Of a DNA stretch of 64,000 bases, positions 41,640 through 50,652 are shown one piece after another (within the stretch, counting starts at the first letter, position 1; every line of letters starts with the position of its first letter). Position numbers and translations under genes: made by a program. Source of the DNA: an uncultured Nitrospira sp. (GTDB lineage: Bacteria; Nitrospirota; Nitrospiria; Nitrospirales; Nitrospiraceae); NCBI GenBank assembly GCA_902500715.1, contig CABVRO010000003.1, forward strand, positions 20,463 through 84,462, written 5' to 3'. The notes under the pieces are model-generated. The model had not been told where the DNA came from, searched no databases, and was given only the letters and a program-made list of their open reading frames with translations.

Positions 41640-43709
41640 TCAGTCGTTTCCAAGAGGGGGAGGACTCTGCTCCGGTTCAGCAAGTGTCTGTCCCGAGGCG
41701 CGGCCTGGAACCGAAAATGGCAGTAACGCCATGGCCGGCGCGTCGAATTCGACGACAAAGGGCACATCCCCCGTCAGTGCTGTGGCCTCGAAGCGCGAGA
41801 GCGGAACTGTGGCGACTTGCTCGGGGGTCCCCCCGCAATGACCGGGGCAGAGGTCGATCGTATCCATCACCGTGAATCGGACGGAAGGAGTCACCGTGAT
41901 CGTCCCGTCGGGATTGGTTGACAGATCGGCACGGATTGTTGCATCCCGTGAATCGTTCTGCAGCGACGCCATGGCTCCGATTAGGTTCGAGAGTTGGTCT
42001 TGTCCGACCCCGCCCGCCAGGTTGCCCGGTATACCTGACAGAAAGATCATCTCCCTCGGTCCCTTGGGCCGGTCGAGGTCATGTCGTTCGGATGACAACT
42101 GCGTGGTGAAATCGACTGCCCGAGATGCCCCGGGGGGTATTGAATCAGGGTTCTGTTCGAGATGGCGGCGGAGCGCGCCGACGAGGTATTGCGCCGAGGA
42201 GGACGTCACGCCTGCTGCCTGGAAATCTGCTCCAAAGGATGCCGTGATATCATCCCGCCGGGGTGAACCGCCGTTGAGATAGGTTTCCCACAACGGGACC
42301 ACTCGTGCATCGACTTTTCGTTTGATTCCTTCCAGCAATACCGGGCGAGCCCACAGCAGCTCTGCCCTGGCAATGTTGACGTTTGCAAAGGGCTGACAAA
42401 ACGTCGGCGGACAGCCCGGCTCGGACCATCGTGCAGACTGGGTGCTGGGTGAATTAGCAAGCCGATCTAATTGATTGAGCGCACCCTGCTCTGCGTGCTT
42501 GCTCAACTCTTCGGTGGGATTATCCCAGATGGCTTTGGCCGCATCAGTCCAGCTCGACGAATCCTCGTCCTCCGGGTCACGTTGGAGCGCCTGAGTGGTG
42601 CCGCCCTGCTGGATCACATGCGTGAGCTCATGGGCAAGGAGATGGCGGCCCGCTTCGGTACCCGGCGAATACTGGCCTGCACCGAAGACCACGTCCTGGC
42701 CGACAGTGTAGGCTATGGCGTGCACTCCGCGAGCCGATGCCGCCGCTGTCGCATCGTCATGTATCCGCACCTCACCGAAATCGTGGCCGAAGCGGTTGCC
42801 GAAGAACTTGCGTACCGATGAGTCCAACGGACGACCCGGCGAGGCCAGGACATGCTGAACCGACGACAGGGAATCGGCGGATCGTGTCGTCTGTGGAGCA
42901 ACTTGACGCTGCGCGACTGCCGGAGGCGCCACCGGCGCGCCAGGCGGGGGCTGCTTCGACGACTTTGCACTCTTGCACTCCCGCTTGGTCAGGACCAGGA
43001 ACCCATCCGGGCAATGGTAGTCGTAAAAGCAGAGCGGCGTCGCGGCGGGCGGCGTTTCGGTGACGAACGGCCCAGGCCCCATGCCGACCACGATATCGGT
43101 GGCCCGCACGATGACTCGCACCACCAACCCGTCGCTGAAATAGACGAAGCAGCCGTAGTTCCCGTTCGACGCTGGCGGCTCGCACCTGATTTTTTCCACT
43201 GTTGCCTGGGAAGTCGGTGTGATGTCGTGCTGCACGTATGTTTCAGCAGCCCGCTTGCTGATGCTCTCCGGATCCTTACGCCAACTCGGACAGCGACTGC
43301 CGCCCTCGTCGGTCACTTCCTCCTTCGGCGCAGCCGCATCGGAGGTCGCTTGCTCTCCGACCGGCAGCGATTCTTCTCTCGAGGCGCGGCTCAACAGGCC
43401 GCCTGCCCCGGCTAGACGGCGCTGAACAAGGTGACCCGGCGACGGCTGAGGAAACGCAGCCCGATCGGTCGGCATTCGCATGACCAGGTCTGCCACCCGA
43501 TCCGCCTCTTGCTCGTACGCATCACCGGGCTCGTTGATGCGCAACTTGGCCTGCATTGACATGTCGGCCATTTTCTTCTTCTCGCATTCCTCGCAGGTGC
43601 CCGACAGTCCGCCGGATCGGCCGCAGGCGCAGGCCCGCTGCAACATGCCGCGGATGGACGGGGCGGCGGAGTCAGGGACGGGCATCACCTGTCGTTTCGA
43701 CGATGTCAT
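41640..43709 (-). CDS. DUF4157 protein, putative eCIS cargo with cysteine leader
   Basis: A 689-residue protein. Residues 20-80 form a leader with CACG and CEEC (Cys27, Cys29, Cys40, Cys43) followed by GDAYEQEADRVADLVMRM. Residues 285-370 are DUF4157 with HELTH (360-364) and LAHELTHVIQQGG. In between, residues 135-250 hold a cysteine-rich insert (SRCPSWRKDPESI, NYGCFVYF). The C-terminal 300 residues (FTTQLSSERHDLDRPKGPRE, CPGHCGG) match nothing I know and would be the payload. It overlaps the previous gene by ATGA. A cargo role is inferred from DUF4157 and location. Confidence 0.72.
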   Translation of the reverse strand: MTSSKRQVMPVPDSAAPSIRGMLQRACACGRSGGLSGTCEECEKKKMADMSMQAKLRINEPGDAYEQEADRVADLVMRMPTDRAAFPQPSPGHLVQRRLAGAGGLLSRASREESLPVGEQATSDAAAPKEEVTDEGGSRCPSWRKDPESISKRAAETYVQHDITPTSQATVEKIRCEPPASNGNYGCFVYFSDGLVVRVIVRATDIVVGMGPGPFVTETPPAATPLCFYDYHCPDGFLVLTKRECKSAKSSKQPPPGAPVAPPAVAQRQVAPQTTRSADSLSSVQHVLASPGRPLDSSVRKFFGNRFGHDFGEVRIHDDATAAASARGVHAIAYTVGQDVVFGAGQYSPGTEAGRHLLAHELTHVIQQGGTTQALQRDPEDEDSSSWTDAAKAIWDNPTEELSKHAEQGALNQLDRLANSPSTQSARWSEPGCPPTFCQPFANVNIARAELLWARPVLLEGIKRKVDARVVPLWETYLNGGSPRRDDITASFGADFQAAGVTSSSAQYLVGALRRHLEQNPDSIPPGASRAVDFTTQLSSERHDLDRPKGPREMIFLSGIPGNLAGGVGQDQLSNLIGAMASLQNDSRDATIRADLSTNPDGTITVTPSVRFTVMDTIDLCPGHCGGTPEQVATVPLSRFEATALTGDVPFVVEFDAPAMALLPFSVPGRASGQTLAEPEQSPPPLGND

Positions 43710-45073
43710 GGTTGCCGGCCCGCCTTTGGCCTAAGGACGATATGAGAGAGCGGTCCTCCTGCCCTCTGATACAATCGGATGATGTTTCCCATCTGCTCGC
43801 CCGCCATCTGATCGGCTTGCGCATGGAGCACAGGCTTCGACACATCACTCGGCTTCGACAGCCAGAATGATCCGCCAGGTAGTTTGAAGGCGATGTGGCT
43901 GGGCCCTTCCGAAGGATTCTGGAAACCGCGTCCATACAACGCGAGATGAGCAGCCGACTCCGAGTCTGTGGGCGTGGCCTCGAATTGCGCGTTCATAAAA
44001 AAGTCCCAGAGCGCCGGTGGCGGAAAGCTGCCCTGGGCGGCCTGCCGGCTATAGACCGTATCAGGGTGTTGCCCCTCGGCAATGGCAACACCCGACGAAA
44101 CCAGAAATGCCTCACGTCGGTCCCACACGGCGGACACCGGATCGTGGAAAGCGAACGTTCCAAGCGCCCAGCCGAGGCAATTCCCCGGTGCTCCGCACAG
44201 GACAAGGGAGTTGGGTTCCAGCACGAACGCGTGCACGCCGGTATTCAATTGAGGATACCGATCATAGTGGTCGCGGAGTTCGATAAAGAACGAATTATCC
44301 TGTGCCTGGATACGCGCAAGATCGGGATTGACCAGCAGATCGTACGGCCTGCCCGCAACGACCAGCTCATGAGTGCTCCCCAGTTCCGCGGTGAGATCGA
44401 ATGGTTCCGCTTTCGGCTGCTCCGATTCGGTTCCGCTTGCACGCTGCAGCAGCCCCTGCTTATGTCCCTGCCCCTGTTGAAGGACATGAGCGAGCTCGTG
44501 GGCGAGCAACCGCCGGCCACTGGCAGTACTTGGGGTATACGCTCCGTCCCCAAACACCAGGTCTGTGCCGACTGTGTATGCCCTGGCCTGAACAACGCGG
44601 GCAGACTGAGCGTCATGAGGGTCAGCATGCACCCGCACGGCTCCGAAATCATGGCCGAAGTGGCGTTCGAAGAAGGAGCGCGTAGCGGAATCGAGCGGTT
44701 GCCCCGGCGAATTCAGGACGTCATGCACGATCTGCGGGGCGGTGCCGATCCCTACCGCACCACTGCGATTCACGCGACGCTGCACGAGAGGCACGGCGGG
44801 TGAGTCGGCAACACTTGGCCTTCGTCGCGGTTCCGACATCTCCATGACTTGCTCGGCCACGCGATCGGCTTCTTCCTCGTACTCATCACCTGGACTTCCG
44901 ATGGCAAGCTTGTTCTGGATCGGTCTTCCCAGTAACTTACGGCTCTTGCAGGATTCGCATACCCCGCTCAGTCCCGCCGAACCGCCGCACGCGCATTGTC
45001 GCTGGACGAGCAGACCAGACGGCGGGTTCGTGGACGCCTTCGCAACGGTTTGAACAGCGGCAGTCGTACTCAC
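43706..45073 (-). CDS. DUF4157 protein with Cys/His C-terminal domain; putative eCIS cargo
   Basis: A 455-residue protein. Residues 22-80 are the same kind of leader as in the next gene: QRQCACGGSAGLSGVCESC then GDEYEEEADRVAEQVMEM. DUF4157 spans 115-200 with HELAH (192-196). The C-terminal domain contains GNCLGWALGTF (Cys299) and PSHIAFKLPGG (His393), an arrangement like papain/NlpC-type or DUF7689-like cysteine hydrolases. GTG at 45073 overlaps the upstream stop (GTGA); the open frame before it has no leader similarity. The enzyme activity is inferred. Confidence 0.72.
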   Translation of the reverse strand: MSTTAAVQTVAKASTNPPSGLLVQRQCACGGSAGLSGVCESCKSRKLLGRPIQNKLAIGSPGDEYEEEADRVAEQVMEMSEPRRRPSVADSPAVPLVQRRVNRSGAVGIGTAPQIVHDVLNSPGQPLDSATRSFFERHFGHDFGAVRVHADPHDAQSARVVQARAYTVGTDLVFGDGAYTPSTASGRRLLAHELAHVLQQGQGHKQGLLQRASGTESEQPKAEPFDLTAELGSTHELVVAGRPYDLLVNPDLARIQAQDNSFFIELRDHYDRYPQLNTGVHAFVLEPNSLVLCGAPGNCLGWALGTFAFHDPVSAVWDRREAFLVSSGVAIAEGQHPDTVYSRQAAQGSFPPPALWDFFMNAQFEATPTDSESAAHLALYGRGFQNPSEGPSHIAFKLPGGSFWLSKPSDVSKPVLHAQADQMAGEQMGNIIRLYQRAGGPLSHIVLRPKAGRQP

Positions 45074-45324
45074 GGGCCTACTCCCTCTCCGATCCCATTT
45101 GCGGTGTCCTGACCAACCTGGCGTGGGTTCGCCTCCCCGGGAATCGAAATCGCTTTCGTCCGAAGTCGTGGCACATCGCCCAGGCTCGTGAGTCGCCCCA
45201 CCATGCCGGGATCCGCAAGCAATCGTGTCAGCTGCTCCTGAAGCCCCTGCGCGATGGCGTGCCGATCCTCGAAGCGAAAGCCTTTCAGCACGAGGCGATC
45301 GATATTCACGACGACCCTCCTCAT
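45070..45324 (-). CDS. Small eCIS-associated protein
   Basis: An 84-residue protein starting MRRVVVNIDRLVLKGFRFED, with a helical middle (HAIAQGLQEQLTRLLADPGM) and a glycine-rich tail. Similar small proteins lie beside the AAA+ gene in other eCIS loci, with no known role. The ATG at 45324 overlaps the ATPase stop in ATGA; its own stop overlaps the next start. This tight coupling supports it as a real gene. Confidence 0.75.
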   Translation of the reverse strand: MRRVVVNIDRLVLKGFRFEDRHAIAQGLQEQLTRLLADPGMVGRLTSLGDVPRLRTKAISIPGEANPRQVGQDTANGIGEGVGP

Positions 45325-47258
45325 ACCCACCCCCTGGTCTCGGCGTCGGAGAGCGGACGTTCGCGTTTCGCCGCTTCGGTATGCGCCGCATGCAGAAGGT
45401 GCCTCATGCCGACCGCCGTCCCTTCATCCGCCGCCAGAAACGCGGCATTGAGCGCGATACAGCGGATATTCCCGCCGGACATGCTGAGCCTGGCGAGTTT
45501 GGCGTAATCGAGCGGCTCCACCGGTGTAGCGGCTGGGAAGATGCGGCGCCAGATCAATTCCCGCTGTTGCTGATCCGGAAAAGGAAATTGCACCACAAAA
45601 CTGAGGCGTCGCGAGAACGCGACATCGAGCGCCGCCTTCATGTTGGTCGTCAAAATCGCCAACCCACGGTAGGCCTCCATCCGCTGCAACAGATAACTCA
45701 CCTCGATATTCGCGTACCGATCATGGCTGTCGCGCACTTCGCTGCGTTTCCCAAACAGGGCGTCGGCTTCGTCGAACAGCAGCGTGGCGCCGCTCGTCTC
45801 CGCCGCATCGAACAGGCGCCGCAGGTTGCGCTCCGTCTCGCCGATGTACTTACTGACGACCCCGGAGAGGTCGATACGATACAGATCGAGATGGAGCTCG
45901 TTGGCCAGAACTTCCGCCGCCATGGTCTTACCCGTGCCGCTTTCGCCCGCGAACAGGGCGCTGATTCCCAAGCCGCGCACCCCTTTCCCGGCAAAGCCCC
46001 ACTGTTGATAGACCATCAGCCGGTGCTTCGCATGGGCCGCAATCTGCCGCAACGTTCGCTGTTGCGCCTCCGGCAACACCAGATCGTTCCACCCCGCAAC
46101 CGGGTCCAGGTGCTGCGCCAGATCGTCCAGCCGGGAACGGCTCACGCTGCGGCACGCATTCCACAACGCACTGTCCGCCCCATCGCCCGATTCGGCCACG
46201 TCACGCAATCCGGCACCGGCCGTCAGGATCGCTCTGGCGCTCAAGGAAAACTGGGAGGAGACCCCGTCGAGGGTCCCGTTCATGCGCATGGTGGCCGGGC
46301 CCAGCACCTGCTCCCACAATTGTTTCTGCTCGGCGCCGTCCGGCTTATTCACCGAATACCTGATGGTCGCCCGTTTACATGAAGGCACGTCGCGACCGGC
46401 GATGAACAACGGACTGCTGCCTCGCTCGGCGAGATGCACCACGGCTTTCGACGGCCCTCCGTCATGGCACTGGATCAGGAGAACCGCGCCGAGCAAGGCC
46501 GCTTCTCGCTGCCACAGAATGGCGAAGGCATCCGCCTCCGTGGCATGACTGGGCAGATCCTCGGACTGCACACAATACAACTTCACTTGAAGGTGGGTGG
46601 CGACCGCCGCCGCCACATCGGCCTGTCCGTCGACATCGTCGCCCGACAACAGCACGACCGGGTAGGACGAAACGCGCTCCCGCAATCGCTCCAATACCGA
46701 CTGACAAATATGCCGATGTTTTTCGGCCATGACCTGCGGGGCGAGTACCGGGCTGAGCAGCGGTTGCACACGCGGATCGAGATAATTGACGCCGGCCAGA
46801 TAGTGCAGCACCCGTTCGTCGATGCGCAGCCGTCCGTTCACCAGCCCGGCGCTGTCGTCGACTTCCAGCAAACGCCACCGGCGCAACGGCCCCGTCGCTG
46901 CCAACGCACTCCAGTGCGACTGGTCCAACGCCGCCAATGCCAGACCGAACGTCGCTTGCGGGCGCGGCGCTTGGGATTGACCCAACGCCGCCGCGCACAC
47001 ACGCCCGAGTTCGGCATCCATTTCCACCCCGGCCACCAGGAGCAGGAGATCGCGTTCGAAGGCGCTCAGACCGAACAGCTCGGTCAGGGTATCGATGGCG
47101 GCCGGCGCAGGGAGCGATGCATGGGCCGCCTCTACCCGTGTAGCCACCACCCGTTCATCGTGTTCGGCGCCCAGTCGGAGTTTCAGACGCGAAAACTCGG
47201 CCACCAGACAGGCTTGATTCGCATCACACCATGCGGCGGAGGTCGCGGCGGTCTTCAT
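45321..47258 (-). CDS. eCIS AAA+ ATPase (Afp15/Pvc15-like)
   Basis: A 645-residue ATPase. The C-terminal AAA+ domain shows Walker A GESGTGKTMAAEVLANELHL, Walker B GATLLFDEADALFGKRSEVR, sensor-1 LAILTTNMKAALDVAFSRRL and the second region FPFPDQQQRELIWRR. The N-terminal half is the eCIS-type extension (ELFGLSAFERDLLLLVAGVE). In Afp and PVC this ATPase is needed for particle assembly, probably by handling cargo or a baseplate part. It overlaps both neighbours by four bases. Confidence 0.93.
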   Translation of the reverse strand: MKTAATSAAWCDANQACLVAEFSRLKLRLGAEHDERVVATRVEAAHASLPAPAAIDTLTELFGLSAFERDLLLLVAGVEMDAELGRVCAAALGQSQAPRPQATFGLALAALDQSHWSALAATGPLRRWRLLEVDDSAGLVNGRLRIDERVLHYLAGVNYLDPRVQPLLSPVLAPQVMAEKHRHICQSVLERLRERVSSYPVVLLSGDDVDGQADVAAAVATHLQVKLYCVQSEDLPSHATEADAFAILWQREAALLGAVLLIQCHDGGPSKAVVHLAERGSSPLFIAGRDVPSCKRATIRYSVNKPDGAEQKQLWEQVLGPATMRMNGTLDGVSSQFSLSARAILTAGAGLRDVAESGDGADSALWNACRSVSRSRLDDLAQHLDPVAGWNDLVLPEAQQRTLRQIAAHAKHRLMVYQQWGFAGKGVRGLGISALFAGESGTGKTMAAEVLANELHLDLYRIDLSGVVSKYIGETERNLRRLFDAAETSGATLLFDEADALFGKRSEVRDSHDRYANIEVSYLLQRMEAYRGLAILTTNMKAALDVAFSRRLSFVVQFPFPDQQQRELIWRRIFPAATPVEPLDYAKLARLSMSGGNIRCIALNAAFLAADEGTAVGMRHLLHAAHTEAAKRERPLSDAETRGWV

Positions 47259-48553
47259 GTGATCGTCACCCGATAATTGTAAAAAGCCGGTGGCACGGCC
47301 GCCCGGTCGATGATCGGACTGTCGATACCATCCACTCGTATCCGAAGCAAAAACTCTCCTGTCGGAGCATCCGGCACCTGGACGTTCAGCGTCCCCGTTG
47401 CCACGGCGATCGGCGCGACCGGGACCTCCCGGGTTCCTAGCAGGAGTGAGACCGACTGCCCCGGCTGAATCTGCGGCTGCACCGAAAGCACGATGGTGGC
47501 CACTCCGGTCCCGTCCCGAACAACGGCCATCGGCATCGGGGTCGTGATCTCCGGCCCGATCACGAGTGCCACAGCATTACTGAGGCGTGGATCGGATTCG
47601 CTCGGACGAATGACTTGCATCGCCAGTTGATACAATCCAGCCGGAACCGCCGGCACCGTAAATGAAGCGGCGAGGCTGCTTCCTCCCCCTGCGGCCGGCA
47701 CGGCCTGATTGATCGCAAAGCGGCTGTTCGAGAGAAGAATCGTCGGATTCGTACCATCGAGATGATGGCCCGAGAGTTCGACGATCGCGCCGACCGTGGC
47801 GGCCGGCTGTCCGCCCGCTGGGGCCACAGTTTGGATGGTGGGAAACGGCGGGAGCAGATCCGCCTGCACCGCCACACCCAGGTCCCGTTTCGTAACCGGG
47901 TCGACAGGGCCTCGACTCAGGACCGGCAACGTCGATCGTGTCAGCTTGGTGGACTCGATCAGCACGACCGTCGCCACATAGGCCGCAGAAGGCCGGTAAT
48001 GGGACTGTACCGCGGTCCAGAGTTTCGACATTTCCTCGCTGCTGAGAGGATCCGGCACCAGTTTGATCTGTTCGACCTGGTCCGCCAGCCCGCACTCAGC
48101 CAAGGCCCTGAGTGCCGGTGGCAAGGTGGTATCGACCGACGGTGACGGGGTCAATGCCGTCGTAATGGCCTGGCGGTCCAACACCGGCACCTCGTGGAGC
48201 AACTGCATGGCGTACCCGAGCAGAATTTCGCTGCCCAACTCTTCCGCGCTGTAGGCACTCAGGAGATAGTGAAGATCCAGGGCCAGCGGCGGATTGCTGA
48301 GGCGCTGCATACCCGATCCATCCCGGGAGGGCAACGCATGGTTGCGCCAGCCGGTGTTGAACGTCACTTGATGGAGAAAGAGATTCAGCTGAGTGCTTTC
48401 AGTGCCGTTGACCGGCACCACACGATCCGGAGGCAAGGCACTCACGGTGACAGTACTGCCAAGCAGCCCGCTGACGTTGTGATTGATCAACCCGTCATTC
48501 AGCAGATCCCGAAGCACGGCCGTCACGCCGGCAATGGCCAATGCCGTACTCAC
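47255..48553 (-). CDS. eCIS DUF4255 / Pvc16-like tube-terminator protein
   Basis: A 432-residue protein. The N-terminal 190 residues are DUF4255 (Pvc16_N): ALAIAGVTAVLRDLLNDGLI, NLFLHQVTFNTGWRNHALPS, and LALDLHYLLSAYSAEELGSE with ILLGYAMQLLHEVPVL. In Afp the equivalent (Afp16) ends tube growth and fixes length. The C-terminal half has Ig-like beta segments (GAIVELSGHHLDGTNPTILL), an extension found in several eCIS homologues. It is coupled to the ATPase gene by ATGA. Confidence 0.9.
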   Translation of the reverse strand: MSTALAIAGVTAVLRDLLNDGLINHNVSGLLGSTVTVSALPPDRVVPVNGTESTQLNLFLHQVTFNTGWRNHALPSRDGSGMQRLSNPPLALDLHYLLSAYSAEELGSEILLGYAMQLLHEVPVLDRQAITTALTPSPSVDTTLPPALRALAECGLADQVEQIKLVPDPLSSEEMSKLWTAVQSHYRPSAAYVATVVLIESTKLTRSTLPVLSRGPVDPVTKRDLGVAVQADLLPPFPTIQTVAPAGGQPAATVGAIVELSGHHLDGTNPTILLSNSRFAINQAVPAAGGGSSLAASFTVPAVPAGLYQLAMQVIRPSESDPRLSNAVALVIGPEITTPMPMAVVRDGTGVATIVLSVQPQIQPGQSVSLLLGTREVPVAPIAVATGTLNVQVPDAPTGEFLLRIRVDGIDSPIIDRAAVPPAFYNYRVTIT

Positions 48554-49302
48554 GGTCTTCCTCCCTGACGACGAGTCAAATAGTCCTCCAACGACATCGC
48601 CGGCCGGCGGGCGCTTGGTTTCCGCTTCTGGTCCGGCGCGGCAGACACCGCCGTCACTTCAATGCGTCCGATGGTCACTTCCACAGGAGGTTCGGGCGGA
48701 GCCGCATTGATGTGCGGCGTCTTCCGACCCGTCACCGCTCCCGATGCCAGCGAAGGCGGAGCCGCAGCGGATGAACGAGTCATCGCGTGCTCAGTCTCTA
48801 CCAATCGCGGCGGCGGCTCGATCCGTACCACAGGGGATAGAGGCAAAGAGCCTACGCGGTAGTTGTTGTGCTGTTCGGTCGGCTCCATCTCATGGCTCGA
48901 GGCCGGTGTGGGAATCGTCAAAACGCGTACAGGCGGCGATGCGAGCGACTCATGATCCGGTTGAGGAACGACTGTCGAGGCGTGCCTCACCAACGGCGCG
49001 GGCGACGATGCGGCGTGACGCGGCCTCGACTCAGCACGCGGGATCGGCCGGGGACCGGGAGCCGGCGGCGGTTCCTCTTGGTGATCAGGCTGCGCCGGCA
49101 GCTCATCACTGTGATGGCCCCGGCGTATGGCGGCCGGAGGTGTGTCGCTTGCGTCAGCCTGTAGCACCAGCGAATCGCTCACCGGGAGATCGGACGGCTC
49201 TGTCCGACTCGCCGGCGGAGCAAACATGGAAGGGATACGCGGCTGAACCATCGCCACCGTCCCGGCCTGTCGCTCCACCAGCCTGGTCAGAAAATCACTC
49301 AT
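48550..49302 (-). CDS. Proline-rich eCIS-associated protein
   Basis: A 250-residue protein, mostly disordered and proline-rich (EEPPPAPGPRPIPRAESRPR), with two conserved ends: MSDFLTRLVERQAGTVAMVQ and PRIPSMFAP at the N-terminus, and VEVTIGRIEVTAVSAA and MSLEDYLTRRQGG at the C-terminus. This end-to-end layout recurs beside the tube genes of eCIS loci; its role is unknown but could be scaffold or inner-tube related. The ATG at 49302 overlaps the upstream stop in ATGA. An in-frame start further upstream lies in the previous gene and is rejected. Confidence 0.75.
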   Translation of the reverse strand: MSDFLTRLVERQAGTVAMVQPRIPSMFAPPASRTEPSDLPVSDSLVLQADASDTPPAAIRRGHHSDELPAQPDHQEEPPPAPGPRPIPRAESRPRHAASSPAPLVRHASTVVPQPDHESLASPPVRVLTIPTPASSHEMEPTEQHNNYRVGSLPLSPVVRIEPPPRLVETEHAMTRSSAAAPPSLASGAVTGRKTPHINAAPPEPPVEVTIGRIEVTAVSAAPDQKRKPSARRPAMSLEDYLTRRQGGRP

Positions 49303-50039
49303 GACAGAACCATCTCCACATACAGCCCACGACGTTGTTCGCTCATCCCGAGGACCTCTCCCTCCGTCCAACCGTAGGTCCGTGCCAGAAGATCGACTTC
49401 CTGCAACAGTCGTCGGCTCTTCGCCTGAAGTTCACTCCAGAAGAACGTTACGATATCGAACAGCGCCTGCCACTGCTGTCCGCACAGCTCGCATCGCAGA
49501 TCGATGAGCACTTCAGCTAGAGGATCGACTTCACCGAGTCGTCCAGCCAGGGCAGCCTGGTCCACCTCAGTCCACACCGGCCTCTCGGCGTGCCCAGCCA
49601 CCCCGCGCACACAGCGCGACAGAATGATCCGCCGCGCCTGCTCTGGATCGGCCGCCGTGATCGCCAGGGCCAGATCCCGGCTGTTCGGCCCCCGTAACTC
49701 CCAGGGGCGGCCGTCTTGTTCCACCCTCGTCCAGGTATCCTCCGACGGCGCTGCAGATGCCAAGAGCACGCTACACGACAGTTCAAGTTCGAGCCCGTTG
49801 CGACAGGTCGGACATTCTGCGTAGCTCTCGATACGATCACCGATGATGTGCCGACGAAGTTCGAGCAGATGCGCATCGCGTCGCCCAACCGTCCATTCGC
49901 AAAGCGCATCAAACGACTCCTCAGGGTGGGCGTACTGCAACAACAGCAAGGCCTGGTCGATGGGATGCCGACCGATACCCTGCTCCCAGATGTCGATGAC
50001 CGTCGCTGCGGAGAGTCCCGGCTGAGATCTGTGCGCCAT
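49299..50039 (-). CDS. eCIS baseplate-type protein with two CxxC pairs
   Basis: A 246-residue protein. Residues 20-60 are helical (HPIDQALLLLQYAHPEESFD, ALCEWTVGRRDAHLLELR). Zinc-binding-like pairs are CPTC in ESYAECPTCRNGLELELSCS and CELC in IDLRCELCGQQW. It resembles the T4 base-plate/gp28-like family found beside the tube gene in many eCIS loci. It starts two bases after the tube stop. The start at 50039 excludes a long unrelated N-terminal extension that overlaps the tube gene. Confidence 0.75.
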   Translation of the reverse strand: MAHRSQPGLSAATVIDIWEQGIGRHPIDQALLLLQYAHPEESFDALCEWTVGRRDAHLLELRRHIIGDRIESYAECPTCRNGLELELSCSVLLASAAPSEDTWTRVEQDGRPWELRGPNSRDLALAITAADPEQARRIILSRCVRGVAGHAERPVWTEVDQAALAGRLGEVDPLAEVLIDLRCELCGQQWQALFDIVTFFWSELQAKSRRLLQEVDLLARTYGWTEGEVLGMSEQRRGLYVEMVLS

Positions 50040-50041
50040 CG

Positions 50042-50563
50042 TCACGGCTCCGTAAAGGTGGGCTCGGACGGTTCCGTGACCTCGTAGTCCCGTTCCCAGC
50101 CTTCGTTTTCGAGTTTGAGCGTCTGAATGGCCACGGCATTGGCATTGGCATCCAGGTCCGGCTGAGCTTGGTATTCGGAGACCCAACAGCGGAACACCTT
50201 GTAGGCAATCGCCAGCTGTCCAGCCTCGTTGTACAATTCGATGATGATGTCCTTCCGGAAATCCTTCAGCGACACTTCCGCGCCCAACCCGGAGCCGAAA
50301 TTCCAGACCTTGTTCGCCCACTGCTCGAACGCCGTATCGTGCGTGACGCCCCGTTCGAGCGTGATGGCTTCGAACTTGGTGCGGCCGGGCGACTTACGGC
50401 TGGTGCTAGGATCGCCGCCCTCGCGATGCTCCACCACTTCGGTCGAACGCTTCAAGGACCCAACCTTGCTGACGCCGGCCACATAGCGCCCGTCCCATTT
50501 GACGCGAAACTTAAAATTCTTGTAGGGATCGAATCGAGTCGTGTTCACAGTAAATTGCGCCAT
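50042..50563 (-). CDS. eCIS inner tube protein (phage tail tube, Afp1/5-like)
   Basis: A 173-residue tube protein. Seen: FDPYKNFKFRVKWDGRYVAG, VSKVGSLKRSTEVVEHREGG, and ITLERGVTHDTAFEQWANKV, the conserved tube core, then KDFRKDIIIELYNEAGQLAI and the W/S-rich C-terminal region. GGAGGAG precedes the ATG. Only one tube gene is visible, whereas Afp and PVC carry two; the split adaptor gene at 40951-41601 probably plays the second role. Confidence 0.93.
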   Translation of the reverse strand: MAQFTVNTTRFDPYKNFKFRVKWDGRYVAGVSKVGSLKRSTEVVEHREGGDPSTSRKSPGRTKFEAITLERGVTHDTAFEQWANKVWNFGSGLGAEVSLKDFRKDIIIELYNEAGQLAIAYKVFRCWVSEYQAQPDLDANANAVAIQTLKLENEGWERDYEVTEPSEPTFTEP

Positions 50564-50652
50564 TGGTCTCTCCTCCGATTAGCAGGATCCAAAAAGCCCA
50601 CCACCACCCACACACCCCTCTTGTTCCCAATGTTCGACGACTTCACACAGCT

